Assembly (NCBI GenBank): GCA_002491065.1
Contig: DKVF01000075.1
Location: forward strand, 2,531-10,566
Direction: 5' to 3'
DNA: 8,036 nucleotides
From: Peptococcaceae bacterium UBA7185
Lineage (GTDB): Bacteria; Bacillota; Peptococcia; Peptococcales; Peptococcaceae
The notes under the pieces are model-generated. The model searched no databases. It was not told the DNA's origin and was given only the letters and a program-made list of their open reading frames with translations. Of this stretch, positions 4,478-8,036 are shown piece after piece (position 1 is the stretch's first letter; every line of letters begins with the position of its first letter). The translations under genes were made by a program, and so were the position numbers.

Positions 4478-6529
4478 CTATTCGCCTGGCGCACCGATGG
4501 CATAATAATTATTTAATCGACTATGTCCGCCAAAAAGATAATTATATTCCACAATTTTGTACTCTGAAATCAATTCCTGTTCGGCAGTTTTGTCTGCAAA
4601 ATAATGATATTCTCCCTCTGAATTCATATAACCCAGACTATTAATCATCGGCAGCTTTTGCTGCAGCACATCCAAATACTGATGATAGGCAGGCAATTCT
4701 AATCCCGCAGTTTTCAAGGTCAAGGTAGATAAATAATTGGCACTGATATCATCATAATAAGCCTCTTGGATATCATAATTGGCCCAGATAAAAAAGGGTA
4801 CTTTATAGCGCTGCTGCACTTCTTCAAGAGACAGCGCACTCAATGGTTTCCCCATGAGCTCCTCTACAAAAGCGCTCTCCACGCTGGGCTGATGGTCCCC
4901 GAAAAATACAATAAGTGTCGGTTCCTCCACCTTTTCAAAATAGGTAATCAATTCCCGCAGCGCTTCATCGGACGCATGCATAATGGAGAGATATTGCTCT
5001 GTCTCCGGATAATGTTTTTCCATTCCCCGTAGGGACACCCATTTTGGAATGTCTACCGTGTTTAGCTGATATCCGCCATGATTTTGAATGGTCACATTAA
5101 AGAGAAACAGTTTGTCATCGCCCTTTTCTTCAAAAAGTCGAATCACTTCTTTATAATCACTGCTGTCCGTCACATAGGCTTCCCGCATATAGCTGGGATT
5201 TTCCATATCTATTTCTGTGAGGAACGTGTCAAAACCCAGATAAGGATACACCTCGTCCCGCTGCCAGCTGCTCGGCTTGCCGGGATGGAATGCAACCGCC
5301 TGATAGCCCTGCGCTTTCAAAATGGTAGCAATACTATCCAAATCACTGTTGATATATTGCTGATAAACCATGACGCCTGTAGGCAAAAACGCTGTGCTCA
5401 ATCCTGTCAGAAATTCAAATTCCGTATTGCAGGTTCCGCCGCCCAGCACACCCACCGACAGATTGCCGCGAATTGTATTTTTTTGCAGCGATTGATAAAA
5501 GGACATATAGGGCACACTGGTTTCAAATTCGCCGAGAATACTCAAATCCGCATAGGATTCATTCATAATGGCAATAATATTGGGCTTTTCCGGCGCAGCC
5601 TTGACCGTATTTGACTGAGCCTTCGCCAATGCCGGAACACTTTGCTGTTCTTCAAATTCTTTTTGGGCATTCAACAGAATTTCCTCTGTTTTTTGTACAG
5701 AATAATGGGCCGGCTTCTCCGCCCGTAAATATTTGCCGCCCATCGCCAAAGACAATGCCGTTCCATTTTGCTGATAACCCTGCAAGGGGTTCCAGAAATT
5801 CACTGTCAGATCTTGTTTTTCCCACAGCTTATCACTATAAAACTGATTCATCGCGCAGCCCAAAATCGCCAACAGCAGTACAGAGCACAGCACACCGGAA
5901 AGATTGCGCCGTTTCCGGTGAAAAGAAGCAACCATAGCCAAACAAACGGCAAAAAAGACGATACTGCCCAGCAATAACAACTCGTAGTTGAGCTCAATCA
6001 CATAATTGCTCACCACATTGGCAGCTGTACCGGCAGACAATACATCGGTAAGCTGCAGCGGGCTGCTGCGATACAGCAGTACAAAATAATTTACCACGCC
6101 TACCACAAAGCAAAATACAGAGCCCAACGCCACAGTCCAGGCATAATGATTGGTAAGCGCAAAGAGCAGCAGATAAATACCCAGGCACCAGAGATAATTC
6201 AGCAAAAAAATATTAGGCGCCAAGGACGTCGCACTTTGTCCTGCCAGATACTCAATCACATAGACCATCACATAGGGCAAAATCAGAATCGCTGCAATCA
6301 TCCAAATATAATTAAGCCACCGCGGCAGCTCCACACGCACAGACTGCACATAACAACCGCCGACCAGTAGCGCCATAACCACTGACAGCAGTGATTCCTG
6401 TAATTGCCCATGCTCCATAAACAAGTCAATGCGAACCGCCAACAGAAATAGACAAATGACTGCCAACACACCCACGATTACCAGCCTTTTTTTTGATACA
6501 TACAAATTCAATGAAAAGCCCCCAGTCAT
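4478..6529 (-). CDS. LtaS-like membrane phosphoglycerol transferase (alkaline phosphatase/sulfatase superfamily)
   Basis: A 683-residue membrane enzyme of the lipoteichoic-acid-synthase family, predicted to move phosphoglycerol from phosphatidylglycerol onto an envelope glycan or glycolipid on the outer membrane face. About seven hydrophobic helices (15-33, 45-62, 73-94, 105-126, 132-153, 184-203, 211-226) precede a linker and the extracellular catalytic domain (from about 315). All hallmark residues known from S. aureus LtaS are present at matching positions: E324 (MNES), nucleophile T366 (GGGTCNTEFEFLTG), W422 and R424 (SWQR), H484 (QNHGGY), D545 and H546 (GDHQP). The segment SPLQLTDVLSAGTAANV (156-172) is also typical. 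S. aureus LtaS has five helices, so this is a longer-anchored variant. The start is uncertain: the ATG at 6529 has GAAGG touching it, while TTG at 6511 has GGGGG 7 nt upstream; only six residues differ. It is monocistronic with its own promoter and terminator. Whether it makes true LTA or modifies another polymer cannot be told. Confidence 0.93.
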   Translation of the reverse strand: MTGGFSLNLYVSKKRLVIVGVLAVICLFLLAVRIDLFMEHGQLQESLLSVVMALLVGGCYVQSVRVELPRWLNYIWMIAAILILPYVMVYVIEYLAGQSATSLAPNIFLLNYLWCLGIYLLLFALTNHYAWTVALGSVFCFVVGVVNYFVLLYRSSPLQLTDVLSAGTAANVVSNYVIELNYELLLLGSIVFFAVCLAMVASFHRKRRNLSGVLCSVLLLAILGCAMNQFYSDKLWEKQDLTVNFWNPLQGYQQNGTALSLAMGGKYLRAEKPAHYSVQKTEEILLNAQKEFEEQQSVPALAKAQSNTVKAAPEKPNIIAIMNESYADLSILGEFETSVPYMSFYQSLQKNTIRGNLSVGVLGGGTCNTEFEFLTGLSTAFLPTGVMVYQQYINSDLDSIATILKAQGYQAVAFHPGKPSSWQRDEVYPYLGFDTFLTEIDMENPSYMREAYVTDSSDYKEVIRLFEEKGDDKLFLFNVTIQNHGGYQLNTVDIPKWVSLRGMEKHYPETEQYLSIMHASDEALRELITYFEKVEEPTLIVFFGDHQPSVESAFVEELMGKPLSALSLEEVQQRYKVPFFIWANYDIQEAYYDDISANYLSTLTLKTAGLELPAYHQYLDVLQQKLPMINSLGYMNSEGEYHYFADKTAEQELISEYKIVEYNYLFGGHSRLNNYYAIGAPGE

Positions 6530-6550
6530 CCTTCAGGTTATATAGCTTTT

Positions 6551-6580
6551 ATTATACATAAACTCCTGCCAAATGTGCAA
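6551..6580 (-). promoter_or_regulatory. Sigma-A promoter of the LtaS-like gene
   Basis: Minus strand: TTGCAC (6580-6575), an 18-nt spacer, then perfect TATAAT (6556-6551). Transcription would start near 6544, leaving about 15 nt before the ATG at 6529 or about 33 nt before the TTG at 6511. The very short leader in the first case adds some weight to the TTG start. Confidence 0.8.
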
Positions 6581-6693
6581 GCAAAAATCACAATTTACAA
6601 AAAACCTACAATTATATTGCAAGAATATTCCTAGCACTTGAGATTCTGGTATCTCCGTCACTGTATCAACTTTTCCCGTCTTAGCGAAAAATG

Positions 6694-6730
6694 AAAAAAC
6701 GGCGGCTTTTTGATTTCCAAAAGCCACCGT
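6694..6730 (-). terminator. Rho-independent terminator of the M56-like gene
   Basis: On the minus strand ACGGTGGCTTTT (6730-6719) pairs with AAAAGCCGCCGT (6710-6699) with one mismatch around an 8-nt loop. The stem is followed at once by six T (6699-6694). It lies 22 nt past the stop codon at 6752 and separates this gene from the promoter of the LtaS-like gene. Confidence 0.92.
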
Positions 6731-6751
6731 ATAAAAATAATTGTGCAAAAA

Positions 6752-8036
6752 TCAATCTGCTTCTTCTGTAGCCAGCACCAGAGTATCCAGCATCACCTGC
6801 ATAGTACTGCCCCAGCCTTCCTCATAATCGGAAGGCATACTGAGCTGAACCACCATGCAGCCTCCCCGATAGGCCGTCACATAACAAATATTGACTACAT
6901 CCACCCCATAAGCGCTAAAAACCTGCCACTGACGGGATGGCTCCTCTGGGAAATGCTTGATTTCACCGGTAGCAGTCCAAGCAAGGGGTGTTGAACCAAA
7001 GCCGCCTTGCGGCGCATAACGGCTGTCTGAATCTAAAGAGGCCAACCACTGCTCGACAGTGCAATCCGGCTCATAGCCGACTTGCATATAAGTTCCCCAC
7101 GCAGTGCCAACAGCTTGCTGCAATATATAGCGGTCACAAAATGCGCCGTTTTGCCCAATGCCGCCTAATTGACTGTGGAAAGCAGAAGCATCAGTAAACA
7201 GAACATAATAGCCCGGTTTTCGGTTCATGTCCAAGGTTAGGACTTCCTCCTCGCCTTCCTTCCAAACTGAAACCTGTCGTTCCACTTTGTCCGCCAGCTG
7301 TAAATCAGCGGCAGTCCAATAGCGAAAACTTTCCAGATAGCCTTGTTGATAATTGAGTTTCATGGTATACCAGGTATCATCGGCCATGGTGCCGCAGGCG
7401 AAATAACCGAAAGGCGATTCCCCTTGCCCAGTTTGCTGTACGTTGCGCTCCATAATTTCTCGCGTATCGCCGCCAATCAATTTTCTGGCAACCTTCCGCA
7501 GATAGGCTTCACGCTGCTCTGCGTTTTGTCCCAGCTCAGAGGGCTCCACCGCCGTCAGATCATCTTTATTGCGCTGATAGTAATAGCTTATAATATGCTC
7601 ATCTGTCTTCGATACTGTAATGGACAATGCCCTTTCCGGTCGATACAATTTCCCATCATCGCCAGTCCAGCCAATAGCGACGTGATCCGTTTCCTCATCT
7701 ATTTCTGTGTAGGGTTCCTCCATCCACAAATATGATATCATGTCATTACTTTCGCCTTCCTGTATTTCATATACCGCTGGCTCCTCTATCGCATTTTCCG
7801 GCAAAAACTCTGCAATCTGCTTATAGGCGTCCAACCCATCATGCACCTTACCGATTTGCAGACATCCGCTGGCCGTTGCCGCTAAGAGCACCACAATTGC
7901 CATCATCAGCACACCCTTGCCGTATTTCCTCGGATAAAGAATGGCGGCAAATCTCTTTTTACTGCTCTGCGCCTGTTTGCTCAGATACGTGGACAAGGCA
8001 ATCCCTCTTTGACTGGCCATGGCGTTTAGGATAGTC
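6752..8036 (-). CDS. Probable BlaR1/MecR1-type (M56) membrane protein, C-terminal part; 5' end outside the window
   Basis: The frame ends at TGA 6754-6752 and is open to the right edge. The first ATG (8020) has no ribosome site, and the codons before it read TILNA, so the gene probably continues upstream. The visible part has a basic cytoplasmic stretch (residues 12-37 counted from that Met, SSKKRFAAILYPRKYGKG), one membrane helix (about 38-51) ending ATASGC, then about 365 extracytoplasmic residues. A basic KKRF...I..PRK segment just before the last membrane helix, preceded by a TILN-type helix, is what I expect at the end of the M56 protease domain of BlaR1/MecR1-like sensors; the HExxH site would be off-window. 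The outer domain has no motif I can name; it is rich in Trp, Tyr and Gly and ends MPSDYEEGWGSTMQVMLDTL. If 8020 were the true start, the protein would instead be an odd membrane-anchored or lipoprotein-like product (ASGC at 50-53). A BlaI/MecI-type repressor gene would be expected further upstream. Confidence 0.7.
   Translation of the reverse strand, partial: TILNAMASQRGIALSTYLSKQAQSSKKRFAAILYPRKYGKGVLMMAIVVLLAATASGCLQIGKVHDGLDAYKQIAEFLPENAIEEPAVYEIQEGESNDMISYLWMEEPYTEIDEETDHVAIGWTGDDGKLYRPERALSITVSKTDEHIISYYYQRNKDDLTAVEPSELGQNAEQREAYLRKVARKLIGGDTREIMERNVQQTGQGESPFGYFACGTMADDTWYTMKLNYQQGYLESFRYWTAADLQLADKVERQVSVWKEGEEEVLTLDMNRKPGYYVLFTDASAFHSQLGGIGQNGAFCDRYILQQAVGTAWGTYMQVGYEPDCTVEQWLASLDSDSRYAPQGGFGSTPLAWTATGEIKHFPEEPSRQWQVFSAYGVDVVNICYVTAYRGGCMVVQLSMPSDYEEGWGSTMQVMLDTLVLATEEAD

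Noticed and set aside
5078..5614. 178-codon plus-strand frame opposite the LtaS-like gene
   Set aside because: It is antisense to the catalytic core whose residues are all conserved; it has no promoter or ribosome site.
6533..6748. 71-codon minus-strand frame between the M56-like and LtaS-like genes
   Set aside because: It reads through the terminator and the promoter of the next gene and has no ribosome site.

Overview
The window looks like chromosomal DNA of a moderate-GC, low-complexity-intergenic Bacillota (Clostridia-like, probably spore-forming). The supporting signs are strong GGAGG-type ribosome sites, clean sigma-A promoters, hairpin-plus-T-tract terminators after most genes, an LtaS-type polyglycerolphosphate synthase relative, a Firmicutes-type IS3-family element, and the start of a collagen-like protein behind a sigma-K-like mother-cell promoter. 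The genus cannot be fixed from the sequence.

Layout. Positions 1-131 (minus) hold the first 43 codons of a collagen-like Gly-X-Y protein that runs off the left edge. Its sigma-K-like promoter is at 192-219. A strong hairpin terminator at 263-303 insulates it from the next minus-strand gene, an M20D-type metallo-amidohydrolase (412-1584), which has its own near-consensus sigma-A promoter (1637-1665). A small lipoprotein of unknown function (1790-2269, plus) is transcribed divergently from it.

From 2325 to about 4005 or 4085 lies a dead IS3-family (IS150-like) insertion sequence, transcribed on the minus strand. orfA has a nonsense codon and a one-base deletion. orfB has two nonsense codons and an in-frame loss of the segment that carries the second catalytic Asp. 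The right side of the element carries a 26-nt-arm palindrome that buries the transposase ribosome site, plus a second, outer inverted repeat, so the right boundary is ambiguous.

To the right are three minus-strand genes. The first is a 56-residue coiled-coil protein (4134-4304). The second is a complete seven-helix LtaS-like phosphoglycerol transferase (4478-6529), with its own TATAAT promoter and a near-perfect terminator. The third is the C-terminal part of what is probably a BlaR1/MecR1-type (M56) membrane protein with a large extracytoplasmic domain (6752 to beyond the right edge), closed by another clear terminator.

Apart from the orfA-orfB pair, every gene seems to be its own transcription unit, so no multi-gene pathway is evident. 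Shared themes are the envelope (LtaS-like enzyme, lipoprotein, membrane sensor) and possibly the spore surface (collagen-like protein). I see no convincing undescribed multi-gene system. The most interesting points are the collagen-like gene start with its sporulation-type promoter, the structure and decay of the IS, and the unknown small coiled-coil and lipoprotein genes.
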